Positions 1-11,717 of a stretch of DNA of 64,000 bases are shown here, in pieces. The stretch's first letter is position 1. Each line of letters opens with the position of its first letter. The translations under genes and the position numbers were made by a program. A model generated the notes under the pieces. The model searched no databases, had not been told where the DNA came from, and saw only the letters and a program-made list of their open reading frames with translations. Source of the stretch: Craterostigma plantagineum (lineage: Eukaryota; Streptophyta; Magnoliopsida; Lamiales; Linderniaceae); contig JAPQWV010000417.1 in NCBI GenBank assembly GCA_027422505.1, positions 248,001 to 312,000 on the forward strand, in the 5' to 3' direction.

Positions 1-201
1 AAAATATAAATAATGGGCTACGACTTTTGTATGATAAGATGTGTGCGAGTGGTGTGTATATTGTAAAATATAACTTTGAGAGATGTGTGCGTTGATGTAA
101 TATATTATTTTTTTTTAGAAAAATTTTTATTAGACGGGTCTTCCGCGACTTACGTTGCGAAAATCCGCCATAATTAGTATTAGAAAGTGAGGGTTGTTAC
201 A
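1..201 (+). mobile_element. 3' end of a Tekay/Del-like gypsy LTR, cut by the window start
   Basis: The stretch ends in GGGTTGTTACA and shares the block CTTACG(T/C)TGCGAAAATCCGCC with the end of the LTR at 42269-44689, which ends GGTCGTTACA. LTRs that start TGTAA and end TTACA are usual in Tekay/Del chromoviruses. The 5' part lies outside the window, so it cannot be told whether this is a solo LTR or the 3' LTR of a full element. Confidence 0.6.
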
Positions 202-685
202 ATACCAGCAACGGAATTAGAGCAGATTTTCATTGAGGTACAAATGTTGTCATGATTCAATTTTTTCACTGAGTCTTAAATTTATTTTTTTGACTATATT
301 AAAGGGTGGAGATGATGGGCCATTCTTACTTGAAGATTACGTGAATAATCGCCTTATGTCGAAATTTGTGTTTATACTGAGGGCGCCAAAATCAATCGAT
401 GATGAAGTAAAGGTTTCACATGTTTTTAGAGTCGATTGGGAGGAGGAGTATAATTATTTATTCTTCAAGAGTACGATGTCATTAGCTAATTTTTGTTATT
501 TTTTCTGATTAGATCTATCATAGTGATTTAAATAACGTTTTCTTATGCAGTTTACGATTATATAGTTTATAATCGACAAGTATTATAATGTTGCCATTTT
601 TTGTATTAACACATAACTAATTTATAATATTAAATTAAATTATATATGATATTAAGACCCGCACATTGCACGGGCAAAAAGCTAG
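202..685 (+). mobile_element. Helitron 3' terminal region
   Basis: The right end has the Helitron 3' signature: an imperfect hairpin (CCCGCAC ATT GCACGGG, 658-674), a short A-rich stretch, and CTAG (682-685) followed by a host T. A near-identical terminus occurs on the minus strand at 29115-29142. The 5' end was not found; the LTR at 1-201 may have inserted into it. An open stretch from about 306 to 408 lies after AAAG and before GTTTCA, so it could be one captured exon, but I do not recognise its product. Confidence 0.55.
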
Positions 686-1904
686 TTATAAATTTAAATA
701 GAAGATCGTTTTAGCGCGTCAAAGACAAAAGAAGACAAACTTTTTCACTTTCAGACAGCCCACATGTCACTTCATGTGTCATTGATCAGCTTTATCAGAC
801 AAAATAAAGAAAATGGAAAATTCGGACTTCAAAATGCAAATTAAAAAGTCACGTCGCATCTAACACGCAAAGATGCGTTTTTTCAGGTGAGAGAAATTAA
901 AAATCCCATTTTAGGATTGGTTTTGGATATCGGTTGGAGCAAATTGATGAAATTTTTTTGTTTTTCCAGTTCGGTTAGAGATGCTCTAAGTACATATAAC
1001 GCAACAATTAGAGAGGATAGAAGGGTTAGAATTGCCATGTTTGGTTGACATGTTTATTAAAAAGTAAGATTTAATTAATACATCCGTAATACCCCTAATA
1101 AGGTATTAACTAAAGCTACTCCTCCCTATACATTTATCCAATCCCGGAGCTTAATGACAAATTTACCTTCATCTATAAAATATTATAAATAAGGAGAAAC
1201 TGTAATTGAGTGCAATTAAACATAATATCATCTAAAATCAACAACCCGACATAATTAATCCATCCTCCTATCAAATGGACTTTAAAGGTATATAATAGCA
1301 GCATTTCTGAGTACAAATTCTTTACCTTTAGACAATAAATTAATGTTTCAACTTTGCCTTTATGTGAATACTTCTTGCCATTGGAACTAAACGAGATCGA
1401 AAAATGCCGGCTTTGCAAGTAACCTCCGTTGCCTGATAAGGTTTTCTTCCTATTAATTCTTGCACTCCATCTTCTCCCAAAGGAAGTTTTTTTTTTTTTT
1501 TTTTCTCTTGTGAATGGGCTTAATAATAATGTTCATGGAAGTGGTAAATCTTCGAGGACGAAGCTTCAAAGGGGCCGATTTCCCGACATCCACTCATCAC
1601 AGAAGTTCAGATATGGGAAGAAGTTGAAAAGTTATTTGACTTTCAACACAGGGATGAAGTGCCAAGTTTAGCAAAATACAAGGAATTTTTACACTACAAA
1701 TATAGGACCAAACAGTAATTTAACCACATGGGGGGCTGGGTGGGTGGGTGGGTGGGGGGGGGGGGGGGGGGGGATCATAATTTACCCTTGCATTGTTTTA
1801 GTTGGCAAAGGTTCCAAAAAGTCGCACTAGTTTCATACAAAACTAGGTAGCAAGCATATAAATACACACCATAGTATAGTAATACAATCTTGAAACGTAC
1901 CTTA
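686..1904. other. Intergenic DNA, no supported gene
   Basis: The open frames here are short and unlike known families. There is a run of T residues near 1488-1504 and a G-rich microsatellite at 1734-1773 (separate entry). The end nearest 1904 should hold the 3' UTR and polyadenylation signals of SMU2 on the minus strand. Confidence 0.6.
1734..1773 (+). repeat. G-rich microsatellite with a 20-G run
   Basis: Repeated TGGG units (1741-1753) run into 20 consecutive G residues (1754-1773). It has many G-quadruplex-capable runs and lies about 130 bp beyond the SMU2 stop codon, so any SMU2 read-through transcript would be C-rich here. Assembly length of such runs is often unreliable. Confidence 0.9.
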
Positions 1905-4900
1905 TTATATTCTCAGCTTTTTCCCAGGATGAGGCTGATCATCATGATCATTATCATCATAAATCCTTCCCTCGCCACCCTTGTCACCACTCTCAGCCTT
2001 CTTCTTCGTCAGAATCTTCTGAATCTGATGCAATTCGTTCGTAAGCTTTTGATCCCTATTTTGTTTGCGAGTCTTTCGACCGTCTTGCATCTTCACGCCA
2101 AACTGAAATGCGGCTTTGGGCATAGCCTCCTTTTGCTCGTTGTACTTCGCCCATTCCTCCTCTGTCTGAAAATCCCAAGGATGAAGCCTTCCCTTTGCCT
2201 ACATTTATTATTTCAGTCACGTAATTTAGAGGGGATGACATTACAGGGACAACAAATTTAAGGGGTAACATTATCCAGACATTAACTTCCAAAATTAAGC
2301 AATTTTGGAAACATCATATGCCGAAACCTAGATTTTGCCCCAAATTCTAGGGTTAAGGCATGTAATCTAGGGTTCCGGCGGATTTAGGGAGTGCCGTTAT
2401 ACGAACAACAACTTTCAAAATTAAGAAATTTTGGACAAATCTAAGGTTTCGGCGAATGTCCCTAAATTGCTTAATTTTGAAAGTTATTCTCCCTATAGTG
2501 GCACCCCTTAAATTACAGGATCGGAAAAATAACTAACCCTATATAGTATATGATTATATACCAACCAAGAGTTTGGAATGATTAGCATTCACTTACTCGG
2601 CTGCCCATGTCCATTTTGGACAGATCATCTTCATTATCGCTGTCCACAACCTCACGGTTGTATTCTTGGTAGCCGGGATAGCACTCAGAGTAGCTCTCAG
2701 ATATGAAATTGGGGTCCTTCTCGCGGGCATCCTTTTCCCTCAGCTGTTGAAGGCGCTGGTCGTCCCTTTTGAACACTGACCCTAAGCCCCTATCCTTCTC
2801 TTCTTGGGTCATCATTCGAGGTTCGTCTGAAACATTTAGGCCGCCTTGCACATCATGTGTCTGCATATCTTGCTGTATATATTGCTCGGGGTAAGCAAAT
2901 TGTTCGGCGTATTGATACCCTTGCCAATCTGGCTCGTAACCACCGGCCAATGCTTGAGCCTGAATTGCATCATATCCATTCTGAACAAGTATAGAGAACA
3001 ACATCAATTGCAATACAATACATCGGCAGATAAGATATATTTGAGGATGGGGATTGGATAAAGCCAGCGATGATCTAATGTCACACTAACCACTTGTGGC
3101 CAACTATTGGAGAGATCAGCAGGAGGGACTGGGCCATAGGCAGGTTCGCTGAAGTAGGAAGGTTTTTCTTTGCCCCGAGGAGATTCTTCCATGTCCTCGG
3201 AGATTGGGCTTTGGCTCATTTCGTTCGCAGGTATGGAGTAGTCTACACCATCGCCAACGAATATATCATCATCTTCTTTACGAGCAGCAGAGGACTCTTT
3301 GCTTTCATTGATGACGTCGGGCTGATTCTTCCTAGAAAGTGGAGGAGGTGGAGGTGGTGGCGGTAGCATCTCCTCGCCATTTCGGTTCTTCAGAGAATCA
3401 GATTTTAATGTCCTTACATCTTCTAAACCATTAGTTGCAGATGAGATCTTTCCTGTAACATTGGAGAAGGCATGTTGATGTTGATGAACCATGAGACAAC
3501 AGCACATTGTGGTGAATTGTTGCGAAAAACTTTAGAGGTGAGTGATAAGTGAAAAAACAGATGCATGACTTTAAGGGAACTGCAAAATAACCGGCTTGAG
3601 ATCTTATATAGTTGCTTGGAGAAGGTTATAAAACCATGAGAAAATTTTTTGCAATAAAAATGCGCAAGGTTGACCTTTGACATCCTTGTCTTTCTTTTTC
3701 TTTTTCAGGACCTTCCCTGATGACCCAAGGCGGAGATATGACATAATTTTAGCAATTCGCTCTAAAACTGAACCGTCGACACTCGAGGTGACCATTTCCT
3801 GAAGAATATAATAATCAAATCCTGATGCAAGGCAAGACAGAACAGTTCAAGAAAGCAAGAACGCAAAGGAGGAAAAGCGACGATACCTCAGGGACAGGGC
3901 AATCAGCTTTACTTCTGTGGACGGTTGTTGGAATATCATTATAGAACCCACTTTCCTGGCAATGTAACATGAGTTACAATTAGATACTCTTTACACACAT
4001 TATGTAGTAACTTAAATAGAAATAATTGCCCATTTCCAGCCTAGATCCCCAATAAAAGTTTGTCATGCGCTTACAGATAACCCACGAGGCAAGGTAGAAG
4101 AACTCACCATGTCAAATACAAAAGCCATACGTCCAGGAAGGAACATTTCATTGGTCTTGACACTAGTTTGTGGTTTGACTATCCACTGGTAAATTGACTG
4201 AAAGATAATAGTATAGATGCATCAGAAGGCAGTTTCACAGCAGAACTAAAAGAAACACTTTGAGAAAATAACAGGTACCTTAGCTGACGTCGTGCGGAAA
4301 GATACTGGTTGATCATCCTTTGCTACTCTGTAAATACAAAGGGTGACATTAATGCGCAGGACCATGCAAGTTCAGGTTTGTAATTAGTTTTATAATAATA
4401 TACGACGAATGTGCTATAAATGGATTACGTGGTTCATCATTTTGTAACTCTTGATAGAATGAAGATAAGGCTCGTAAAACTTAGGTATCTGTTCAATACG
4501 CACACTTTACAGGTAAATCATGTAATGATCTAGATAATTAGCATTAAAGGTTCACAGGCGATCTACATAAAGGAAAATGAACAACAAGTAATGTTACAAG
4601 CAGAACAAATCTACATGAAAAATGAAGGAAGATAGTAGACATGTACTTGGATTTCTCGTCAGAATCTTCTCCAGCATCAGGTTTCTTGTCAATTTCACTT
4701 CTCACTTTGTGAAGCAATGCATAATCCAACCCTTTGACTAAGTGAGTGTGCTCGACATCACCTGAAAAATAAAGCATAATGTTAGTAGAAAACAATGTTA
4801 GTCAGAAATACTCTGGCGGCAACTTATCAGAAAAAAAAAATACAAAAAGGAAAACTCACTCAATACTACCCAATGTCTAGCTAATCAATACACTCATGTC

Positions 4901-5742
4901 TCACCATATCAACTAGTAGAAAACAACATACAGACGACAACCAAGCTCAATACCATCCAAAAATTGAGACCAACTATAATCCACCAATAACAGCTTCTGT
5001 TTCTCATCCACGAATCTTACCTCCAAAACATTAAATCACTATAAAACGAAGAGTTGATCTCAAAAATAAAAATCGACAAAATATACTTCCAGCAGCAACC
5101 TAAACATCATGGTTGAGAATCTCAAAATTTGAAAACTGATAAAGATACTTCCAGCAGCAACCTAAACATCATGATTGACGTCCATACCTCCAAGATACTT
5201 GCTGTTTTCAATAGATATTTTATGAGCATCTGCTGACCTATTTTAGCACCACGGAAATTTAGCAATTAGTCAAAGCGAACAAAAAGATCGAGATAAAAAG
5301 AAAATAAAAGGCAAAATAACAACTCACAAGAGTTCAAGGTTTCCCGGAGGAGCAACTGCGTGAAACGCAGTGAGCTCCGCAACTTCGTAATCAGGGTTCT
5401 GATCTTCTCGACGTTCTTTCGCACGGTCTCTGTACTTAGGCTGCTCAGGCTCTTCAGCTTTCTCCTCCTTACTGCAACAAATGGACAATCCTCTAAACAA
5501 TTGTAACGGCACGCATAATAGATAAAACAACACCAGCATCCGACTTAATTTTCGCCAGAAAAAAAAAAAACCAACCGAACTCGAAATCAGCAAAACTCCA
5601 ATCGCAAGGATAGAAACGAAAAACAGCAATCAAACAACAGCAAACCGAGAATGAAATCACTAGAATTAGCAGAAATGAAAGCCAGAAATACGTACTGGTT
5701 TCTTCGTACACCTTTTTCCTTATAGCTACGCTTCGACGACAT
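1905..5742 (-). CDS. SMU2: SMU2/RED-type spliceosome protein (homolog of IK/RED)
   Basis: Eleven exons can be joined in frame with GT-AG introns: 5742-5696, 5471-5328, 5237-5188, 4761-4647, 4327-4279, 4197-4108, 3955-3887, 3798-3675, 3452-3091, 2980-2597 and 2198-1905. They give 1728 nt, or 575 residues, close to the usual plant RED/SMU2 length. The product opens MSSKRSYKEKGVRRN. RED N-terminal marks are KYRDRAKERRE (about residues 28-38) and HTHLVKGLDYALL (about 84-96), followed by an SFRT block. There is an eight-proline run near 260, a charged C-terminal half, and a conserved tail from KAAFQFGVKMQDGRKTRKQN to GKKLRI. RED works with SMU1 in spliceosome activation and alternative splice-site choice, in the nucleus. 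Start choice: this is the only ATG giving the conserved first residues. All exons are open and all junctions keep frame, so the gene looks intact. Confidence 0.93.
2257..2514. mobile_element. MITE in the last SMU2 intron
   Basis: The last intron (2199-2596) holds an element whose ends are inverted copies of about 50 bp. Both start near TTTAAGGGGT and include CAAAATTAAGCAATTT; a third related block (TTTCAAAATTAAGAAATTTTGG-like) lies in the middle. The superfamily is uncertain (MULE or hAT type). It sits within the intron and touches no splice site. Confidence 0.6.
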
Positions 5743-5870
5743 GGCGATATCAGCTAGGAGGAGCTCGATCGATAATGTCTCGGCTAGGGTTTCTTTTTGG
5801 GGGAAAAGTTTATTTCTTTTAATACAAGACGTTGTTCAGTTCATTAGAAAACAGAAATATCAAGTGACGT
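5743..5870 (-). promoter_or_regulatory. SMU2 5' UTR and promoter-proximal region
   Basis: On the minus strand the sequence upstream of the ATG carries a telo-box-like motif, AAACCCTA, near 5785-5792. This motif is common near the transcription start of plant housekeeping genes. No canonical TATA box is evident. The limits are a guess. Confidence 0.4.
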
Positions 5871-6019
5871 ATTTACCCCTTTGAAGTTTGATCAATCTCC
5901 GAAGTCCTAAATTGTAAATCAGGCATGCATGGGCCTTGGCCCATTAAGCAAATAGATAGAAGCCCACTATTAATCTAGTTGAAGTTTCCTAATTGTTTTT
6001 TTAAGAAATGAAATTCTAA

Positions 6020-6801
6020 CAGTTCTTCCCCCCCCCCCCTAAATGGTATTTCATTCCACAAAAAAATACGTACAAGGACTCGACAGCCCAAAAAAACCCC
6101 TAAGTCACACAAGATCGAAAGGGATCAAACTCCTTAAGGAGGAAAAAACTAACATATGACTGCAAGGAACTAACTGACAAAAGAAAAGGTTTGGAAGAAT
6201 ATAAAATAGGGACCCCAACAACAAGCCAAAAGAGACAATTTCCAGCCACTGAACCAACGCTTGTCCGTTCGTTGAGAAGATCACCACTGGAATCACAAAG
6301 CGCCCTAGTAATCTGCAATCTCAGCAAACAAAATCTGGGAGGAAAGAGTACAAAACAACAAGAGTCGATGAATGCACTGGCCAAGGAATCTCCCAGCCCT
6401 ACACTAATCGCCCCCAACAGAAGAAGGTTCCCGCACAACAGCCCAAATCTTCCACATAAAAAAACATGACAGAATTAAATGACTTTGGAAAATTCATGCC
6501 ACTCGGCTAAGGCATGGTTAACCACATCATTTTCTGTCATCACCGTCTTTTCAAAAATCCAGAGGTTTCGTGTTTTCCACAGCATCCAAAGGATATAGAC
6601 CGACAGTTGAACCCTCTCCTGGAAACAATCTGTATTTGGTCCAGCGCTAAGTCTTGCCTACCAGTTCTTGAAGCCCACTACATTATCTTGAATTCCATCC
6701 CAAGTGATTGGCGCAATGTTCCAGACATGTTGAGCTCTTAAACAGGAGAAGAAGATGTGGTCAAGACACTCCAATGCACAACCACACCAGTTGCAAATAT
6801 A
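6020..6801 (-). pseudogene. LINE fragment: reverse-transcriptase zinc-binding and distal part
   Basis: On the minus strand the translated remnant starts at the left edge of the Helitron cluster with a zf-RVT pattern (CNWCG, then LDHIFFSCLRAQHVW and a W-D-G block, then YILWMLWKTRN). It runs down to about 6020, next to a C run. Several stops and frameshifts break it. Endonuclease and polymerase domains are absent, as in a 5'-truncated non-LTR retrotransposon. It is related in type to, but separate from, the LINE at 9236-28900. Confidence 0.7.
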
Positions 6802-7081
6802 CTAATACTTTGCGCACTCTATGCGTGTGTATATATAATTTAATATATTATGTTGCTCTTAATTTTAAGATTTATTATTTATTGTAGAATTGATGAAATA
6901 TAATGTATGACTATATAAAAGAAAAATAATATTTAGGGGGTGTAAGTATAATAAATAAAAAATATAAAAGTAACATGAAAATTATTAAGTAATTAAATAA
7001 AAAATAGATGGGCTAAATTGCAAACAAATATGACAGACCAAATGTGGCAGTTTATAGCCACCGCACACCCTTTATATAATA
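6802..7081 (-). mobile_element. Short non-autonomous Helitron, copy 1 of 5
   Basis: The minus-strand 3' end reads TTAG (plus 6802-6805), a variant of CTRR, followed by host T. A subterminal hairpin-like motif (GCACTCTATGCGTG) lies next to it. The 5'-side consensus shared with the other copies (GACAGACCAAA, then a GGCAGTTTATAGCCACC block) is near 7031-7065. The 5' TC is not visible because copy 2 abuts directly. No coding capacity. Confidence 0.65.
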
Positions 7082-7393
7082 CTAGTATCCCTGCACACCC
7101 TACGCCTGTGAAAAAAAAAAGAATAGATAACATTAACCCGGCACCAAAAAATTTACAGTTTCTTTTTATTGGATGTTCCCAAGGCAGTTTTTATTGAAAA
7201 CTGTACATAAAAGACGTTTTCAGCTAGAAGGGGCAGTTGTCACTTGTCAGAGTTATTGAACGTGGTTTTCACTTATTAATAATTAATAAATATAATGAAA
7301 TAACACTTGTCAATTTATTAGTAGTTAATAGATAACAAAATTGACATACCAAAGCCGTCACTCTAATGCGAAGGCCTTAATAAAATAGAAAGA
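7082..7393 (-). mobile_element. Short non-autonomous Helitron, copy 2 of 5
   Basis: The 3' end is CTAG (plus 7082-7085) with host T, preceded on the minus strand by a CACA/TGTG stem around a CCCTACGCC loop. The 5' end fits A|TC at 7393. The inner body differs from the other copies but keeps a diverged form of their 5' motif (near 7340-7365). Confidence 0.6.
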
Positions 7394-7397
7394 TATA

Positions 7398-7914
7398 CTA
7401 GAAATCGGAGCACACTCGATGCGTGTCCGAAGATATTTGGAATTGTATTCCGATGCAAATCAACATCAGGGACAACTCGTAATCTTTTAGATATTAAATA
7501 AAAGAAATATTCCACAGACGATATCTATATTGAAACAGAAATAAACCTGAAATATTGAAATAGAAATAAACCTGAAACGGAAAGGGGAAAAATTAGTCCA
7601 TTCATCGTGCACCAAAAGAGATATACATAACATAAACAATATAGTACGTTTTCTTATTGCATGGTGAATGCGTTTTAGTTTCTCTCACCCAGCGAATATT
7701 TTAAAGCGGAACCTAATTTAGAGAGCTCAAATGGAAGAAGCGAGCGATAAGAACTTTTTTGGGGAGTTTTAGGGTTAGAACGTGGGTCGTAGAACATGGA
7801 TAGCTATAAAAATTTGTGTAACTTCTTTTATTTTTAATAAACAAAATTTGACAGACCAAAATTAAAACTATTGACAGTTTACAATGAGCCCTCTCCCTTA
7901 ACAAAGAGAATAGA
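7398..7914 (-). mobile_element. Short non-autonomous Helitron, copy 3 of 5
   Basis: The 3' end is CTAG (plus 7398-7401) with a CACACTCGATGCGTGT stem-loop. The 5' end fits A|TC at 7914, near a GACAGACCAAA block at about 7850. At 517 bp it is the longest of the five and has no recognisable gene. Confidence 0.6.
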
Positions 7915-7918
7915 TATA

Positions 7919-8206
7919 CTGGTACTTTTTTCGCACACTCTATGCGTGTGATTCAAATTTAATTATATTTTTACGTTGTTTTAATTTTGAGATTTATTTT
8001 TTCAAATATCGAATAGATAAAATAAAATTTTTAACTAAAAGAAAAACTGATGTTTAGGATGTATGTATAATAAGTGAAAAAATGTTAAAGTAACATGAAA
8101 AATATTAAATAATTAAATAAAAAATAAAGGGATCAAATTGCAAATAAATAAAACAGACCAAAATGCCAGTTTATATCCCACTCACACCCTTATATAGTAG
8201 AGTAGA
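7919..8206 (-). mobile_element. Short non-autonomous Helitron, copy 4 of 5
   Basis: The 3' end is CCAG (plus 7919-7922) followed by host T, with a perfect CACAC/GTGTG stem. The 5' end fits A|TC TAC at 8206. The body is closely similar in order and motifs to copy 1, including AACAGACCAAAATG near 8150. Confidence 0.65.
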
Positions 8207-8220
8207 TAATAATATAATAA

Positions 8221-8482
8221 CTAGTACTATCCGCACACTCTATGGTGTGCTATATATAATTATATTCCAGTTACTTCAATTTTCATATTTATAATACCTA
8301 CTATTTAATAGGTGAAATATAGGTTTTAAAAGGAATGTGTTGGAGTATAATTATAATATCTAAACAATTTAGAAGTCAAATGATAACTTATTAAATTAAT
8401 TAAATTATAAATAAAGGACTAAATTATAAATAACATGACAGATCAAACTTATAGCCACCCTAGACACTTATAATGGAATAGA
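8221..8482 (-). mobile_element. Short non-autonomous Helitron, copy 5 of 5
   Basis: The 3' end is CTAG (plus 8221-8224) followed by host T, with a perfect GCACAC/GTGTGC stem. The 5' end fits A|TC TATT at 8482. It is the clearest single copy and has both ends. Confidence 0.7.
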
Positions 8483-8583
8483 TATTATAGATGAATCACC
8501 TCCATAACTCTCTGTTGGATAATAATAAATAGATTATAAGAGAATCTATTAAAACGGTGAGCATTGGCACACCACTTACGGAT

Positions 8584-8895
8584 CACATGGAATCATCTGT
8601 CCCACTGTCCCCTCTATGTCCCAAATCATCTGATCCGTTGAATTTTAGATCATGCGGTTCAAAAATTTTCTTTTTTGTTTATTAATTACTTTAATTTCAT
8701 ATTACACCAAATCATTAAATCATTATTAATCATGTGATTTTAAGATAAAAATAAATAAACACATCTAATTTATTCTTTGTTTTATGATGATCAATTTGAT
8801 ATCCATATCATATATTTTTCGATAATCGTAAGGATTATTTTAACAAAGTGGGACTGGAAGTGGGACAGAAATTGTGGGACAGACGATTTCAACCG
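8584..8895. mobile_element. MULE-type MITE
   Basis: The element is flanked by the 9-bp direct repeat CTTACGGAT (8575-8583 and 8896-8904), as expected of a MULE target-site duplication. The terminal regions are inverted around CATCTGTCCCAC and its complement, with further TGTCCCA repeats. The AT-rich core has no gene. The exact TSD is strong support. Confidence 0.75.
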
Positions 8896-8904
8896 CTTAC
8901 GGAT

Positions 8905-9235
8905 GGTATGGGCGTACATTTTGAAGATATATTATTTCATCATTTAAATTTAATTTGTGAAATAATAACCAATATTTTGATAAATTTGTACACGTCACAA
9001 TGCATATTGCAACCATGCTTGTAGAATAGGATATATAAATATATCAAACTAACAATACAAAACTACAAATTTGGGTCAACAAAATATGAGTTTTAATTTT
9101 GGATCATTGTACTTGATAATTGAGTTGGTCATTAACTTTGTATGTCAAAACAAAGTTAAGTCTCATCATTTTCCAACAAAAATATTTCATTAGTGGAACA
9201 TTAGAAAATAAATCTTTTTGTTAAAGCAAAGACCA
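8905..9235. other. AT-rich spacer with no gene seen
   Basis: Nothing codes here. The right part probably holds the 3' UTR and tail of the adjoining minus-strand LINE, but I cannot place its end or a target-site duplication. Confidence 0.5.
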
Positions 9236-11717
9236 TTTTATTATAAAAGGTCAGCCGAAATCAAATTTGCTAAGGCTTGTGTGGGTGGGAGACGTCCCTC
9301 TCCATCCCAACCAAGCACTTTAGCTAGATAGTGAGCGGCCTCATTACAACGACGCTTAGCAAAAGAGAACGAAATAGAGAACAATTTGAAAAGATGCATG
9401 CAGCCATATAGGATAGCTCCTATCTTTGCCGACTCCGACGACTTCTTGGATAGCCTTTCCACCACAGTAAGGCAATCTCCTTCAAAAATTGCTGAGAGCC
9501 AATTCTTCCGAATAGCAAAAAGCATCGCGCCAAACGCAAGCCTCAATGACTTCCGGGTCAAAAGAGCCACGGAAGAATTTTGTGTACCATCCGCGACAGT
9601 TACCAGCTTCATCTCTAGCTATAATTCCTATAGCAGCCCCGAAGCGTTGCGAGTGAATAGCTCCATCGAAGTTAAGCTTGATAACGCCTAGAGGGGGACA
9701 AGTCCATCGAGCTGGTATGGGGGAAGTCACTTCGCTCACTTTGTTGCCGGGGTATAACGTGATGTCAATAGCGCTTGAAATGAAACCTGATGCGGGATGC
9801 GAGTTTCGTTCATTGTCAGATTGTTACGTGCATCCCATATTGCCCATAAGTGATTAAGGAACATCGTGAATTCTTGTTGGTACATGACTTCAGAGATTTT
9901 ACGAAGCCATGTCTCTGTAGAAACAACCAAGTAAGGTTCGACATCATACCTTATACCCGAGGCCTTCCATATCTGACGTGTTGTTTTGGATGACATGAAG
10001 ATATGCTTAGAGTCCTTATAGGGAACGCCACATCTAAGGCAACTGGGGCTGTCGAGGCAGCCGCGGACAGTGAGATTCTTTGCCGTGGGGAGAGCATCCC
10101 GACATAGGCGCCATGCAAAGATTTTTACCTTCGGAATGACGTTAGCGATCCAAAGGAATTTCCAGCATTTTGGTGAGCTCGAGCTTGCAGCCGTCCTAGA
10201 CTCCAAGTCTCTCCCTAGGCGATACGCAGATTTAACAGAGAACTCCCCATTCATTGAATAATGCCATATTAGCTTGTCATGTCCCATATTCGAGCTCAGC
10301 AGGGTACCTAAAATAAGATCCACATCGATAGGAAAAAACAGTGATTTATTCAGCCTGTCTTTCATGGTCCAGACCCGCGCATGCGAATATCAGAAACCGT
10401 CCAACTACTAAGCTAAGCTCTTGTTTGATGGGGTCGCCGGTTTCAAAGATATGGGCCGGTTCAGCCAAGGATCACCCCACAAGTTGATGCTGTTTCCAGA
10501 ATGGACTTGCCAGCGAACGCCGGCATCAAACAGAGGTTTAGCAGCCATAATACTACGCCATGTCATCGAAGGGCTTCGACCAAGGCTTGCTTTCGCGAAC
10601 GGTACCTCAGGGAAGTAGCGCGCCTTAAGAATCTTCCTAAGAGACTGTCTGGGCGAGTCATAAGGCACCATCCTTGTTTTGCGAGGAGAGCCAAATCAAA
10701 CAAATACCCACACCACCTATGCCTTTTGCCTTAGTTAATTTTGTCCACGCGAGCCAATGCATCTTGTACTGATCCGTCGCGCTCCACCAATATATCGCCA
10801 TGCGCATTTGAATGTCATTTAAAACCTGAACTGGTAATAAAAAACAACTCATTGCATAAGTTGGAATTGCTTGTATTACCGATTGGAGAAGTATTTCGCG
10901 TCCCGCTTGGGATAATAGTTTCTGATACCACCCTTTGATTCTTGACCAGACACGATCCGTAATGTAAGAAAAAACTTCTCGCTTAGTTCGGCCAACAATA
11001 ATGGGCAACCCCAAGTATAGGTTGTGGCGGTTAGATTGCGGTAGCCCCAAGGTGCGGCAGCATTGTTCCCTGATTTCTTCGTCTACATTGGGTGAGATTG
11101 ATGCTGAAGATTTGTCGAAATTTACTTGCTGGCCTGAACCTGCCCCATACACCTCCAAGACTTCATTGAGTGTCGATATCGCTTCGCATGTCGCTTGGCT
11201 AAAATAATGGTATCATCGGCGATAGAAGATGTGACCTGGGGGTTGCGGTTCGACAAATGTTAAATCCTTTCAACCGGCGCGATTGTTCAGCCTCATGTAA
11301 CAAACTACAAAAGACTCCGTGCAAAAAAGGAAAAGATAAGGAGATAACGGATCTTCTTGCCTTAAGCCTCGTGAGGGAATAAGATTACCAAAAACGTTGC
11401 CATTAAGGGAAAGTCGTAGGAAACTTGTTTAACGCATTTCATAACTAGACTCACGAAAGATGAATGAAAACCAAGTTGACTCATTACCTTTTCAAGGAAA
11501 GGCCATTCAACACGATCATACTCTTTGCTCATGTCCAGTTTAAGGGAGCAGAATCCCTCTTTACCTCGTCTTTTCTGTCTCAAGGCATGATTAAGTTCAA
11601 AGGCAACTAAGACATTATCTGTAATGAGACGGTTAGGTATAAATGCTTATTGTGTTGGAGAAATGATATCATCCATCACTGCACGTAAGCGATTAGTTAC
11701 ACATTTAGAGGCAATAC
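9236..11717 (-). pseudogene. LINE retrotransposon, 3' part: reverse transcriptase, zf-RVT and RNase H
   Basis: Read on the minus strand from 11717 down, pieces in different frames give an ordered non-LTR pol. There is an RT palm segment with LKLDMSKEYDRVEW (11362-11583), an RT thumb region with YLGLPIIVG and SQAGREILLQSV (10658-11158), a zf-RVT region (9736-10671) with CLRCG and HIF, and RNase H (9241-9739) with NFDGA and EGDC, ending at a stop at 9241. The catalytic FADD-type motif is not seen intact. Frameshifts and stops break it throughout. Its 5' continuation is at 27789-28900, because a copia element inserted at 11718. Confidence 0.85.

Noticed and set aside
840..1010. Possible MITE end (AGAGATGCTCTAA near 985)
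   Set aside because: The motif is typical of some MITE ends, but no matching inverted end or target duplication was found.
3094..3366. Plus-strand frame of 90 codons in the SMU2 gene
   Set aside because: Antisense to exon 9 of SMU2, which joins its neighbours in frame.
6100..6469. Frames on both strands
   Set aside because: They lie in a LINE remnant; the minus frame follows LINE sequence only loosely and with shifts, and the plus frame is a shadow.
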